Assembly (NCBI GenBank): GCA_965206125.1
Contig: CBDBIN010000046.1
Span: forward strand, 1-64,000
Direction of reading: 5' to 3'
Origin: CAXWPM01 sp965206125
GTDB taxonomy: Bacteria > Acidobacteriota > Terriglobia > 20CM-2-55-15
DNA length: 64,000 nt
The position numbers were made by a program, and so were the translations under genes. The notes beneath the pieces are model-generated. The model was not told the DNA's origin. It saw only the letters and a program-made list of their open reading frames with translations, and did not search any database. Of this stretch, positions 18,442-27,116 are shown in pieces (the stretch's first letter is position 1; the number at the start of each line of letters is the position of its first letter).

Positions 18442-19298
18442 TGCTGCTCCAATTGCCATTCCACGGCATCGACCCGGTGTTCCTGCGACTCGGTCCGATC
18501 GAGCTCCGTTGGTACGGGCTGATGTACATGATCGGCTTTATCGCCGCGTACTTTGTCATGCGTCGGATGATCGAGCACCGCGGCCTGGCCATCTCACAAG
18601 ATGATCTGTACGATTTTCTCTTCTACCTCATCCTGGGACTGATGGTCGGAGGACGTCTGGGGTACGTCCTGATCTACGATCTGGGAACCTACCTGGAGAA
18701 TCCGCTTTCGATCGCGGCGATCTGGCGGGGCGGCATGTCCTTCCACGGGGGCCTGGTCGGAATGCTTCTGGCCGCGATCCTGTTCACGCGGCGGCGGGGG
18801 TGGGACTTCCTCGAAGCGGCCGACCTGATCGCCGTGGCCGTACCGATCGGGCTTGGCCTGGGACGGATCGGAAACTTCATCAACGGTGAGCTGTACGGTC
18901 GCGTGAGCGATCTCCCATGGGCCATGGTTTTCCCCGCAGGTGGCGCCGTACCCAGGCATCCATCCCAACTCTACGAGGCGTTTCTGGAAGGGCTGTTGCT
19001 CTTTCTCGTCGTGCGCTGGATTTATCTCGGCGGCTTCCGGCCTGGCGCGGCTGCCTGGGGAATGATCAGCACGTACGGCTTGTTCCGTTTTTGCGTGGAG
19101 TTTTTGCGCGAACCGGATGCGCACATCGGTTTCGATGTGGCGGGTATCCTGACGCGCGGGCAGGTCTTGAGCCTGCCCATGCTTCTGGTGGGAAGTTTCC
19201 TACTGTTGAGGACGCTCCGTGAGGCCCCGGAGCCTAGCGAAGCTCGATCAAGTCACCCGCCGCGACGCCACCTGAAGAAAAAGTCACGAGGGCGGTAG
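18441..19298 (+). CDS. lgt: Prolipoprotein diacylglyceryl transferase
   Basis: 285 residues with seven hydrophobic segments. It transfers the diacylglyceryl group of phosphatidylglycerol to the lipobox Cys of prolipoproteins. The Lgt signature is clear: GLGRIGNFINGELYGRVSDL with the following PRHPSQLYEAFLEG, plus an early WYGLMYMIGF segment. The ATG at 18441 overlaps the preceding TGA (TGATG), implying translational coupling. The 3' end overlaps the convergent LysM gene by 65 bp, an unusually long tail-to-tail overlap. Confidence 0.94.
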   Translation: MLLQLPFHGIDPVFLRLGPIELRWYGLMYMIGFIAAYFVMRRMIEHRGLAISQDDLYDFLFYLILGLMVGGRLGYVLIYDLGTYLENPLSIAAIWRGGMSFHGGLVGMLLAAILFTRRRGWDFLEAADLIAVAVPIGLGLGRIGNFINGELYGRVSDLPWAMVFPAGGAVPRHPSQLYEAFLEGLLLFLVVRWIYLGGFRPGAAAWGMISTYGLFRFCVEFLREPDAHIGFDVAGILTRGQVLSLPMLLVGSFLLLRTLREAPEPSEARSSHPPRRHLKKKSRGR

Positions 19299-20532
19299 CG
19301 GCCCGCTCTTCGACCTTGAGTACGACGAGCTCACCGACGACGTTCCTCTGTCCGGCCAGCAACGACGACACCTCTTCTCCGACGTCGAAGAGGCGAGCGT
19401 CCCGACCGAGTGCCCTGTAGATAAGAAAGATGTCCCCAGTCTCGACGCCGTCCCGCTGTCCCAGGTCTATATAGACGATCTGGCTCTCCCCCACCACACC
19501 CATGCCAAGTCCGGCCAGAGGGCTCGACACAACCCCCGGTACTACCGTCGTGGTCCCGAATACGGGGGAACCCGAGTTCGCCAGCACGTCCCGGCCGGCA
19601 GCGATGGCGCCCGTGATCTTTCCGGTGCTCGGCATCATCGGGCCGAACGGCCGATTCCCAGCGAGCTCCGGAAAGTCGATCTCCTGGAACGTGACGATGG
19701 CGTCGCCGACTTCGATCCCGCCGCAGGCGTGCACGACCCGCGCCATCGCGAACTCCGGCTGGGCCATGACGACCTCGAGTTGCCCGACCTCCAGGTAGTG
19801 GCGCCCGAGATCGCCGACATCGTCGCGCGTGCTCTTGACCTTACGGGTGGGGCGGACCGCGGTATATCGGTCGCCCGGGGACACGCCTGACCGAGAACCG
19901 CGGCTCAGGTAGACGTATTCGGTCTCAGTGGCAATAGCGCCTTCTGCCCCAGGGAACTTCGCCATTACCTTCGAATCCAACGAAATCTCTCGTGTGGTCA
20001 CGAAGCCCGAGCAGTAGAGATCTCCCGCCTTGACCATCGGGGCCTGTCGCAACTCCGGCAGATCGAACGGGGCTGGGCTAGAAACCGCATTCGGCGCGGG
20101 ATCGGTCAGCGAGGGAAGTTGGACGAATCGGGGTGCCTGATCCGGTTCGGGCTCTGGGGCAGCCTCGGGCTCGGGCGTCGGCGGCGGGGGGGGCTCGGCT
20201 TCGGTGATCTGGGTGATGCGGCGGATCAGCAACCGGTCGTCCGGATAGATCCAATGCGGGTTGATGATGTGCTCGTTGGCCTCCCAGAGCTGTGGCCACA
20301 GAAACGGGTTGCTCAGCAGTTGCTCGGCCAGCGCCCAGAGGCTGTCGCCAGACTGGACAACATAGGTTTCGAAGCCTTCGGTGTCATCTGGCGCATTGTT
20401 TGCAGTCCAGTGCCCATCGGTTTCGGAAAGACTCGTTGGGGGAAGTCCTTGTTCCGGGCCTCGCGTATCCTGTGCCAGGGCTCCGCCGGACAGAGCCATG
20501 AGGACGGCAGATAACAACACAACTCGTTTCAT
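19234..20532 (-). CDS. Secreted LysM-domain protein
   Basis: 432 residues. A signal peptide (MKRVVLLSAVLMALSGGALA) is followed by one LysM domain at about residues 57-105 (YVVQSGDSLWALAEQLLSNP and YPDDRLLIRR). A Pro/Glu-rich linker (near 110-135) and a ~290-residue beta-rich C-terminal part follow, with SRGSRSGVSPGDRYTAVRPT and DLGQRDGVETGDIFLIYRAL. It should sit in the periplasm bound to peptidoglycan. The two similar GVxxGDxyxxYR-type segments suggest an internal repeat. A GAAAGGGG ribosome site precedes ATG 20532. Confidence 0.85.
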   Translation of the reverse strand: MKRVVLLSAVLMALSGGALAQDTRGPEQGLPPTSLSETDGHWTANNAPDDTEGFETYVVQSGDSLWALAEQLLSNPFLWPQLWEANEHIINPHWIYPDDRLLIRRITQITEAEPPPPPTPEPEAAPEPEPDQAPRFVQLPSLTDPAPNAVSSPAPFDLPELRQAPMVKAGDLYCSGFVTTREISLDSKVMAKFPGAEGAIATETEYVYLSRGSRSGVSPGDRYTAVRPTRKVKSTRDDVGDLGRHYLEVGQLEVVMAQPEFAMARVVHACGGIEVGDAIVTFQEIDFPELAGNRPFGPMMPSTGKITGAIAAGRDVLANSGSPVFGTTTVVPGVVSSPLAGLGMGVVGESQIVYIDLGQRDGVETGDIFLIYRALGRDARLFDVGEEVSSLLAGQRNVVGELVVLKVEERAATALVTFSSGGVAAGDLIELR

Positions 20533-20950
20533 AGGAACCCCTTTCTACCAGAAGGGCAGTTGGCAGTCAACACATTGATAACAAGAGATTCAGCCGCATT
20601 CCCAGACGCGGGCGGCCGTGAGTTGTCCGGCGGCGGCGGGCAGCGAACGTCTGTCGGGAAGTCCCTGGTCAGTTTCGTCGGGGCAGGTCGTCGGGTCTTG
20701 AGCCCGCCGCCGGGTTCGACAGCGCCTCCTGGAGCGCACTATGACGCAATATTTGCGTGATTTGTTCAGCTTGTCAGCGACTCCCACGGCGAAAGGTGCT
20801 GGGAGACTCGGTTAGATGGTCTCGATACCCCTATCTACCAATGAATTGAATACCTTGGCCCAGATTTGTGGTATTGTTTGAAGTTTCGATAGCATTGTGG
20901 GGCCGTGTCGGTCTGGTTCGATGCCGGTGGGGTCCCGCGACAATTCGGTC
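20533..20950. other. Intergenic region between divergent LysM and cysK genes
   Basis: About 420 bases without a convincing gene. It must hold the LysM promoter on the minus strand and the promoter of the amino-acid superoperon on the plus strand. A plus-strand candidate is TTGAAT (20846-20851), a 17-bp spacer and TGGTAT (20869-20874), about 80 bp before the chosen cysK start. No T-box, SAM or other riboswitch core was recognisable. Confidence 0.35.
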
Positions 20951-21874
20951 GTGAAAAACAAGGTCTACAACAACATCTGCGAACTGGTGGGTGACACCCC
21001 CACTGTCCGGCTGAACCGGATACCCCAGCCAGGCTGGTCCGAGTTGCTCGTGAAGCTGGAGTTCTTCAACCCGGGGGGCAGCGTAAAAGACCGGATCGGC
21101 TTGAGCATGATCGAGGCAGCCGAACGGAACGGACAACTCAAGCCGGGTGGAACGATCGTCGAGCCCACGAGCGGCAACACCGGAATCGGGCTGGCCATGG
21201 TTGCGGCGGCGAAGGGCTACCGGGTAATCCTGACGATGCCCGAGGACATGAGCACGGAGCGGCTCAACCTGCTCCGCGCGTTCGGCGCCGAAATCTTCCT
21301 CACACCGCGGGACCAGGCCATGCAGGGAGCGATCCGGAAAGCAGAGGAACTGATACGGGAACACCCGGGCTACTTCATGCCGCAGCAGTTCCAGAACGCC
21401 GCTAACCCGGAAGCACATCGCCAAACGACCGCCCGAGAAATTCTCGAGACAGTGGGCACGGACCTGGATGCGCTGGTGGTGGGCATCGGCACCGGAGGCA
21501 CGGTGACCGGCACCGGAGAGGTGCTGAAGGCATCCATGCCCGACCTCAAGATCCACGCCGTGGAACCGACCGAATCCGCTGTGCTATCGGGCGGATCGTC
21601 CGCGCCCCACCGGATTCAGGGAATCGGGGCCGGGTTCGTTCCTGAAATCCTCAACCGCGCGGTCGTGGACCGTGTCGTGACCGTTAAATACGACGACGCC
21701 AAGGTGGCGACTCGCATCCTGGCTCAAAAGGAAGGCATCCTCTGCGGAGTGTCGTCGGGAGCCATCCTCCATGCCGCCATCGAGCTGGCCCGCGACCTGG
21801 GTTCCGGCAAGCGGGTGCTCGCCATACTACCGGACACCGGCGAGCGCTACCTCAGCACGGAGCTGTTTTCTTGA
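20951..21874 (+). CDS. cysK: Cysteine synthase (O-acetylserine sulfhydrylase)
   Basis: 307 residues, a normal CysK/CysM length. It makes L-cysteine from O-acetylserine and sulfide with PLP. The PLP lysine is Lys46 in NPGGSVKDRIG; TSGNTGIGLAMVAAAKGY is the substrate/phosphate loop and VGIGTGGTVTGTGEVLK binds the cofactor phosphate. I placed the start at GTG 20951, just before KNKVYNNICELVGDTP, the usual beginning. ATG 20921 is possible, but neither has a clear Shine-Dalgarno. The aroDE gene begins 2 bp after its stop. Confidence 0.9.
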   Translation: MKNKVYNNICELVGDTPTVRLNRIPQPGWSELLVKLEFFNPGGSVKDRIGLSMIEAAERNGQLKPGGTIVEPTSGNTGIGLAMVAAAKGYRVILTMPEDMSTERLNLLRAFGAEIFLTPRDQAMQGAIRKAEELIREHPGYFMPQQFQNAANPEAHRQTTAREILETVGTDLDALVVGIGTGGTVTGTGEVLKASMPDLKIHAVEPTESAVLSGGSSAPHRIQGIGAGFVPEILNRAVVDRVVTVKYDDAKVATRILAQKEGILCGVSSGAILHAAIELARDLGSGKRVLAILPDTGERYLSTELFS

Positions 21875-21875
21875 G

Positions 21876-23288
21876 ATGCTTCCCGGGCCCGTTTGCGTCT
21901 CGGTGACACCGGCGACGGTTTCGGATGTGTTCTCTGCCCCGCTTGGAGGAGCCGACTGCATCGAGGCGCGGCTGGACTACCTCGAAAATCCGGAAGAATC
22001 GGCCGGAGCACGCTGGGACCGGATACCGGTTCCGCTGATTGCTACGTGCCGAGGACGAGAGTGGGGCGGTCGGTTCGCCGGCTCGGTCGCGGACGAGGTT
22101 CGGATACTCCGACAGGCGCTCGCCGACGGCGCCCGATTCGTCGATATCGACTTTCGGCTGGCCGAGCAGCTGGCCGGGGCTGAGGTGATCGGCTCCTACC
22201 ACAACTTCGAAACCACACCTGAGGATCTGGAAGACGTCCTGGACCGTGTGTGCCGGGGACCGGCCGCGGTCGCGAAAGTCGCGACCATGGTGCGGTCCTG
22301 GTCGGATAACCGTCGACTGTTCGACCTGATGCGCCGCGATTGGCCGAAGCCGGTCGTGATCGTCGGCATGGGAGCGATGGGGCAGCCGACCCGAATCCTG
22401 GGTCCTTCTCGAGGAACCGTGCTGACGTACACAGCTTCGGACGGTGGGCATTCGGCGCCGGGGCAACTCGCGCTCGAAGAGCTCCTGGAAACCTACCGAT
22501 TCCGGCGGATCGGACCGGGGACGCGGCTGGTCGGCATCGTCGGCAACCCGGTCGGCCATTCGCTTTCGCCTCGGTTGCACAATCAGGCGTTCGCCGCTGC
22601 CGGGCTGGATTATGCATATCTGAAGTTTCCGGTCGAGGCGCTCGACGACTTCTTCGAGCAGGCAGAAGCGCTCGGCATCGTCGGCTTCTCGGTGACGATT
22701 CCGCACAAGGTGGACGTCGTGCGACGGCTGCGAAAGTTGACCACGGAAGCACGGGCGGCGGGCGCGGTCAACACGGTCTACCGCTCGCGCGGAGAGTGGA
22801 CAGGCGACAACACGGACGTCCACGGAGTTCGGGAGTCGATCAAGCACATCAGTACCGAGAACAAGAAGGTCGTCATCCTCGGGACCGGAGGTGCGGCACG
22901 GGCCGCGGTCGCCGCCTTGCACGATGCCGGTGAGGTGACGTTGCTCGAGCGTTCCGGAAGCGCCGGAACGCTCGAGTGGTCGCGCGAGGTTCGCATCGAC
23001 AGCATCGACAACATCGATCAATACCGACCGGACCTGCTGATCAACGCAACTCCCGTTGGGATGGCGCCCGATACCGACCGGACTCCGGTGCCGGGGCCGA
23101 TACGGGCCGAAACCGTCTTCGACATGGTTTACACGCCGTCACGAACCCGCCTGCTGGCCGAGGCCGACGAGCAGGGGCGAAGCACGATCTCGGGGACGAC
23201 GATGTTCCTGGCTCAGGCTGCCCGGCAGTTCGAAATTTGGACGAATCGCAGACCGCCCGAGGGGTCCTTCCGGACCCTGGATTCATGA
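21876..23288 (+). CDS. aroDE: Fused type I 3-dehydroquinate dehydratase-shikimate dehydrogenase
   Basis: 470 residues combining two consecutive shikimate steps. Residues 1 to about 210 are a type I (Schiff-base) dehydroquinase: EARLDYLENPEES, GSYHNFETTP with the catalytic His, VAKVATM with the Lys. The rest is AroE: VGIVGNPVGHSLSPRLHNQA, GFSVTIPHKVDVV (catalytic Lys), AAGAVNTVYR, GDNTDVHG and a GTGGAARAAVAAL NADPH loop. This order matches plant DHQD-SDH enzymes and some bacterial fusions. It converts dehydroquinate to shikimate. It starts at ATG 21876, 2 bp after cysK, and ends with a 4-bp overlap into thrB. Confidence 0.93.
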   Translation: MLPGPVCVSVTPATVSDVFSAPLGGADCIEARLDYLENPEESAGARWDRIPVPLIATCRGREWGGRFAGSVADEVRILRQALADGARFVDIDFRLAEQLAGAEVIGSYHNFETTPEDLEDVLDRVCRGPAAVAKVATMVRSWSDNRRLFDLMRRDWPKPVVIVGMGAMGQPTRILGPSRGTVLTYTASDGGHSAPGQLALEELLETYRFRRIGPGTRLVGIVGNPVGHSLSPRLHNQAFAAAGLDYAYLKFPVEALDDFFEQAEALGIVGFSVTIPHKVDVVRRLRKLTTEARAAGAVNTVYRSRGEWTGDNTDVHGVRESIKHISTENKKVVILGTGGAARAAVAALHDAGEVTLLERSGSAGTLEWSREVRIDSIDNIDQYRPDLLINATPVGMAPDTDRTPVPGPIRAETVFDMVYTPSRTRLLAEADEQGRSTISGTTMFLAQAARQFEIWTNRRPPEGSFRTLDS

Positions 23289-24232
23289 CGGCGCCGGCTG
23301 CAGCGTTCCGGGTGCCCGCCAGCACGTCGAACCTCGGTTCTGGTTTCGATACGCTGAGCTTCGCCGTGGAGCTCTACCTCCGTGTTGAGATTCGGACCGC
23401 CCAGCAAGATCGGACCGGGGTACTGGCTCGCGGGATCGATTGCTCGAAGATCCCGACCGGATCGGACAACCTGATGCTCCGCGTCATGGACCGCATCGGG
23501 GAGGACCGGGGCATTCGTTCGACCCCGGTCGTCTTGACGGTCGACAACGAAATACCGCTGGCACGGGGTCTGGGAAGCAGCGCAGCGGCCATTGTCGCGG
23601 GTATCACGTGTTTCGAACTCATTGCCGATGAGCGCCTGTCGGTGGACGAGGTCTTCGGTTACGCCGGCGAGTTCGAGCCACATCCCGACAACCTGGCGGC
23701 GGCTCTGTTCGGGGGCCTGACCGTGTCGGCGACGCGCGCGGACGGCAGCGCGATGTTCTCGAGTGTGGAGGTACCGGATCCGCCGACCCCGGTCCTGGTG
23801 ATACCGGATTTCGAGCTGTCAACCGCCGAAGCCCGTGGGTCGTTACCCGACACTTATTCCAGACAGGACGCCGTGTTCAACGTCCAGCGTACGGCGATGC
23901 TCGTCGCGGCGCTCTCGAGCGGCAACTTCGAACATCTGGGCGAGGCGATGCATGATCGAATCCATCAACCTTACCGCGCACCGTTGATCCCGGGTCTCGA
24001 AGACATACTGACCATGGAGGCCGACGGTCTCCTAGGTGTGGCTCTCAGCGGCGCGGGCCCGACGATCCTCGCTCTCTCAGACCGGGAGCATGCGGCGGCC
24101 GTCGGCGGGGCTATCGTCGCGCGGTTCGAGGCGCACGGCGTTTCCGCCAGGGCCGAGATCACGCGGATCGACCGGATGGGGCGGTTTTCCCAAACCCATC
24201 CGCTGGAGATCGGACCGGCAAATGCGGGCTAG
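23285..24232 (+). CDS. thrB: Homoserine kinase
   Basis: 315 residues of the GHMP kinase superfamily. It phosphorylates homoserine for threonine synthesis. The ATP-binding motif is PLARGLGSSAAAIVAG; the N-terminal substrate loop is PASTSNLGSGFDTLSFAVEL; the C-terminal GHMP motif is VALSGAGPTILAL. The start ATG 23285 overlaps the aroDE stop (ATGA). The palindromic repeat block begins 3 bp after its stop. Homoserine dehydrogenase and thrC are not in the window. Confidence 0.92.
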   Translation: MTAPAAAFRVPASTSNLGSGFDTLSFAVELYLRVEIRTAQQDRTGVLARGIDCSKIPTGSDNLMLRVMDRIGEDRGIRSTPVVLTVDNEIPLARGLGSSAAAIVAGITCFELIADERLSVDEVFGYAGEFEPHPDNLAAALFGGLTVSATRADGSAMFSSVEVPDPPTPVLVIPDFELSTAEARGSLPDTYSRQDAVFNVQRTAMLVAALSSGNFEHLGEAMHDRIHQPYRAPLIPGLEDILTMEADGLLGVALSGAGPTILALSDREHAAAVGGAIVARFEAHGVSARAEITRIDRMGRFSQTHPLEIGPANAG

Positions 24233-24234
24233 TG

Positions 24235-24340
24235 GCCCGTGGTGAGAGTCGGGTCTACACTGTACTGGCGGTCTACGACCGCCCATTGTAGCGGCGCTCG
24301 TAGAGCGCCGCTACAGCTCTTGGCGCCATTCACCACGGGC
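24235..24340. repeat. REP/MITE-like nested palindrome between thrB and asd
   Basis: An 11-bp outer inverted repeat GCCCGTGGTGA (24235-24245) and its complement (24330-24340) enclose two perfect hairpins. One is GGCGGTC-TAC-GACCGCC (24267-24283); the other is a 13-bp stem with a 3-base loop, TGTAGCGGCGCTC at 24287-24299 against 24303-24315. No T-run follows, so it is not a standard intrinsic terminator. Within the superoperon it could stabilise or process the mRNA. It looks like a mobile palindromic repeat and should be dispersed in this genome. Confidence 0.7.
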
Positions 24341-24364
24341 TGTCAGGGAGAGAACTAGAGAATC

Positions 24365-25414
24365 ATGAAGAAATTACGAGTGGGAATCCTTGGGGCCACC
24401 GGTACCGTCGGACAGCGCATGATCCAGTTGCTCGACGAGCACCCTTGGTTCGAAGTGGCGGCGGTGGCGGCATCGGGCAGTTCGGCCGGCAAGCCTTACG
24501 GTGAGGCCGCGCACTGGCTGCTGGACACGCCACTCCCGCCTTTGGTCGCAGCTCTCGAGGTACAACCCTGCCGCCCGCACCTGGATTGTGATTTCGTCCT
24601 GTCGAGTCTACCGTCCGACGTGGCGAAGGTTGCCGAACCGGAATTCGCCGCCGCGGGATCTCCGGTCATCAGCAACGCGGGAACCCACCGGATGGCCCCC
24701 GACGTCCCGCTGCTGATCCCCGAGCTCAATGCGGACCACGTTGCGGCCATCGAATCCCAGCGCGCCCGCTTCGGCGGAAAGGGCTTTATCGTCACGAACC
24801 CGAACTGCTCGACGATCGGGTTCGTCATCCCGCTGGCGGCCCTGCACCGATCTTTCGGGGTTGAGGCGGTTCACGTGGTAACGATGCAAGCGCTGTCGGG
24901 AGCCGGATATCCCGGTGTCGCCTCGCTCGATGTGATCGACAACGTGATTCCGATCGGTCTCGACGAAGAGCACAAGATAGAGACCGAACCGTTGAAGATC
25001 CTGGGACGTTGGAATGGATCCGGCTTCGAACCCGCAGACATCCGGATCAGCGCCTTGACCCACCGCGTCCACGTTCGCGACGGACACCTGGAGGCATGCT
25101 CGGTCAAGCTCGCCCGCCCCGCTTCGGCCGAAGAAGTAACCGAAGCGTTCGCCACCTTTACCTCGAAGATCGATGAGTTGGAATTGCCGACGGCTCCCAA
25201 GCCCGTCATCATCGTCGACGACCGCATCGACAGGCCTCAGCCCCGTCTGGACCGCGATCGCTCCCTGGGGATGGCCGTTGTTGTCGGCCCCGTCACGCCT
25301 TGTCCGGTGCTCGACTACAAGTTTCGGCTGCTCAGCCACAACACGATCCGGGGCGCCGCAGGGGCGGCGGTTCTGAACGCAGAACTCCTCTACCGGAAAG
25401 GCTTGATCCGGTGA
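24365..25414 (+). CDS. asd: Aspartate-semialdehyde dehydrogenase
   Basis: 349 residues. It reduces aspartyl phosphate to aspartate semialdehyde, the branch point to lysine, threonine and methionine. NADP loop GILGATGTVGQRMIQLL; catalytic Cys148 in VTNPNCSTIG; RISALTHRVHVRDGH near the catalytic His. Length and motif spacing follow the archaeal/fungal-type Asd rather than the E. coli type. A GGGAGAG site precedes ATG 24365. It sits between thrB and hisZ, and its stop overlaps the hisZ start (GTGA). Confidence 0.93.
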   Translation: MKKLRVGILGATGTVGQRMIQLLDEHPWFEVAAVAASGSSAGKPYGEAAHWLLDTPLPPLVAALEVQPCRPHLDCDFVLSSLPSDVAKVAEPEFAAAGSPVISNAGTHRMAPDVPLLIPELNADHVAAIESQRARFGGKGFIVTNPNCSTIGFVIPLAALHRSFGVEAVHVVTMQALSGAGYPGVASLDVIDNVIPIGLDEEHKIETEPLKILGRWNGSGFEPADIRISALTHRVHVRDGHLEACSVKLARPASAEEVTEAFATFTSKIDELELPTAPKPVIIVDDRIDRPQPRLDRDRSLGMAVVVGPVTPCPVLDYKFRLLSHNTIRGAAGAAVLNAELLYRKGLIR

Positions 25415-26493
25415 ACTCCCTCACACAGGTGCCGCCGGGCACTCAAATCCTGATTGGAAACGCCGTCCGGCGACGGCGCGAGGTCGAACGAAGGGTGTTT
25501 TCCGTGTTCGAGGGCTGGTCCTACACCGAGGTGATCCCGCCCATGGTGGATTACTTCGATGTCTTTGCCCGGGGCATGGGATCGGAGCTGGAGGACAAGA
25601 TCTACCGGTTTGTCGACCGCGAAGGCAACATTCTGGCCCTTCGGCCCGAGTTCACGTCGCTGCTGGCAAAGATGGCGGCGACTCGGCTTGCGGACGATCC
25701 GAAGCCGTTACGCCTGTCTTACTCGGGCGAAGTGCTCCGGTTCGAAAAGCCCAAGGGAGGCCAGCAGCGGGAGTTTGCGCAGATCGGCGTCGAACACTAC
25801 GGCGGCTCCGCGTTCGTTGCCGACGTGGAGGTTCTCCTGGTCTGCATGGAGGCGCTCGACCGCCTCGGAGTTTCTGACTTCCAGATCAACATCGGGAGCG
25901 TGGATTTCTTCGGTGGAATCGTCGACCGGATCGACATGGCCGAAGACGGTATCGCCCAGCTCAAAAAACTGCTGGACCTCAAAGATCGAGGCGGTCTCGA
26001 ACGGATGGTCGCTGGTCTTGACTTCGACGAACGCCGGAAGAACATCTTGATGTCGCTTCCGCACCTGACCGGAGGCCGGGAAGTTCTCGAGAAGGCACGC
26101 AAGATGATTCGTAACGAAAGGTCGACGCTGGCGCTGGAACATCTACAGAACGTCTACTCGATCTTCGAGCGACTCGGGCTCGATTCGCACCTGACGGTAG
26201 ACCTCGGCGAGATTCGAGGATTCGAATACTACAGCGGGATCCTGTTCAGAGCCTACGTCCCGGACCTGGGTTTTGAAGTGGCCAGCGGTGGTCGCTACGA
26301 CGGCCTCCTGGCCGAGTTCGGCCACGACACGCCCGCGGTTGGCTTCTCCTTCAGCCTCGACCGGCTCGAGCAGATTGTGAGCCTGGCGAATCCGGAACCC
26401 CGGGCAGAAACGGTGTCCACTGCCACCGAAGTCGGTTACGCCGAGGCGGTCCGGCTGCGCCAGGCTGGAAAGACGGTGAAGCTGTGCTCGTGA
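25411..26493 (+). CDS. hisZ: ATP phosphoribosyltransferase regulatory subunit
   Basis: 360 residues, a HisS-like paralogue. Class II synthetase motifs are recognisable (VFSVFEGWSYTEVIPPMVDY, RPEFTSLLAKMAATRLADDP, LRLSYSGEVLRFEKPKGGQQ, ASGGRYDGLLAEFG), but it is too short for histidyl-tRNA synthetase and lacks the anticodon domain. Known HisZ proteins form hetero-octamers with short HisG and carry histidine feedback. The next gene is a short HisG, confirming the role. GTG 25411 overlaps the asd stop; the 3' end overlaps hisG by 10 bp. Confidence 0.92.
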   Translation: MNSLTQVPPGTQILIGNAVRRRREVERRVFSVFEGWSYTEVIPPMVDYFDVFARGMGSELEDKIYRFVDREGNILALRPEFTSLLAKMAATRLADDPKPLRLSYSGEVLRFEKPKGGQQREFAQIGVEHYGGSAFVADVEVLLVCMEALDRLGVSDFQINIGSVDFFGGIVDRIDMAEDGIAQLKKLLDLKDRGGLERMVAGLDFDERRKNILMSLPHLTGGREVLEKARKMIRNERSTLALEHLQNVYSIFERLGLDSHLTVDLGEIRGFEYYSGILFRAYVPDLGFEVASGGRYDGLLAEFGHDTPAVGFSFSLDRLEQIVSLANPEPRAETVSTATEVGYAEAVRLRQAGKTVKLCS

Positions 26494-27107
26494 TCGCACT
26501 GGCCAAGGGTCGCTTCCTGGAGCCCTCAATCGAACTGTTGGCTCGGGCGGGCATTCGCTTCGACACCGACGTCACCCATTCGCGACGCCTGATCTTCGAC
26601 TCGGCGGACGGGGGCTGCCGCGCGATACTCGTCAAACCAATCGACGCGCCGACCTACGTCGAGTACGGGGCTGCCGACCTTGGCATCGCGGGCCGCGATG
26701 TCCTGATGGAAACCGGGGCGGATCTGCTGCAGCCGATCGAACTGGACTTCGGCCGGTGCCGGATCGCCGTCGCTCAACCCAGGGCGACGGCCGTGCCGGG
26801 CGGTGCGGACGGACCGGTGCTGCGGGTGGCGACCAAGTATCCACGCATCGCCCTCGACCACTTCAACGGCCGCGGAATCCCGGTCGAGATCATTCCGTTG
26901 TCGGGCTCAATAGAACTGGCCCCGCTCGTCGGGCTCGCCGACAGGATCGTCGACCTGGTCGAAACAGGGCGCACGCTCGAGGAAAACGGCCTTGAAGTCG
27001 TGGAGACGATCGCGGAAAGCTCCGCCCGCCTGATCATCAATCGTGCCAGCTACCAGACGAAGCGGAAGCAAATCGTCGAAATTGTAGAAGCCCTGGAGAA
27101 ATCGTGA
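26484..27107 (+). CDS. hisG: ATP phosphoribosyltransferase catalytic subunit (short form)
   Basis: 207 residues, the short HisG(S) form without the C-terminal regulatory domain, so it depends on HisZ. It catalyses the first histidine step, ATP plus PRPP to phosphoribosyl-ATP. Visible motifs: IALAKGRFLEPSIELL at the start, AADLGIAGRDVLMETGADLL and the PRPP-loop region DRIVDLVETGRTLEENGLEV. GTG 26484 starts inside hisZ; a second in-frame GTG two codons later is equally plausible. Confidence 0.94.
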   Translation: MLVIALAKGRFLEPSIELLARAGIRFDTDVTHSRRLIFDSADGGCRAILVKPIDAPTYVEYGAADLGIAGRDVLMETGADLLQPIELDFGRCRIAVAQPRATAVPGGADGPVLRVATKYPRIALDHFNGRGIPVEIIPLSGSIELAPLVGLADRIVDLVETGRTLEENGLEVVETIAESSARLIINRASYQTKRKQIVEIVEALEKS

Positions 27108-27116
27108 GGCCACTAA

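Noticed and set aside
24287..24315. Intrinsic terminator after thrB
   Set aside because: The hairpin is perfect but is followed by agctcttgg with no T-run; it is better explained as a palindromic repeat.
25411..26493. Histidyl-tRNA synthetase
   Set aside because: Too short, no anticodon-binding domain, and it is directly coupled to a short-form hisG, so HisZ is the right call.
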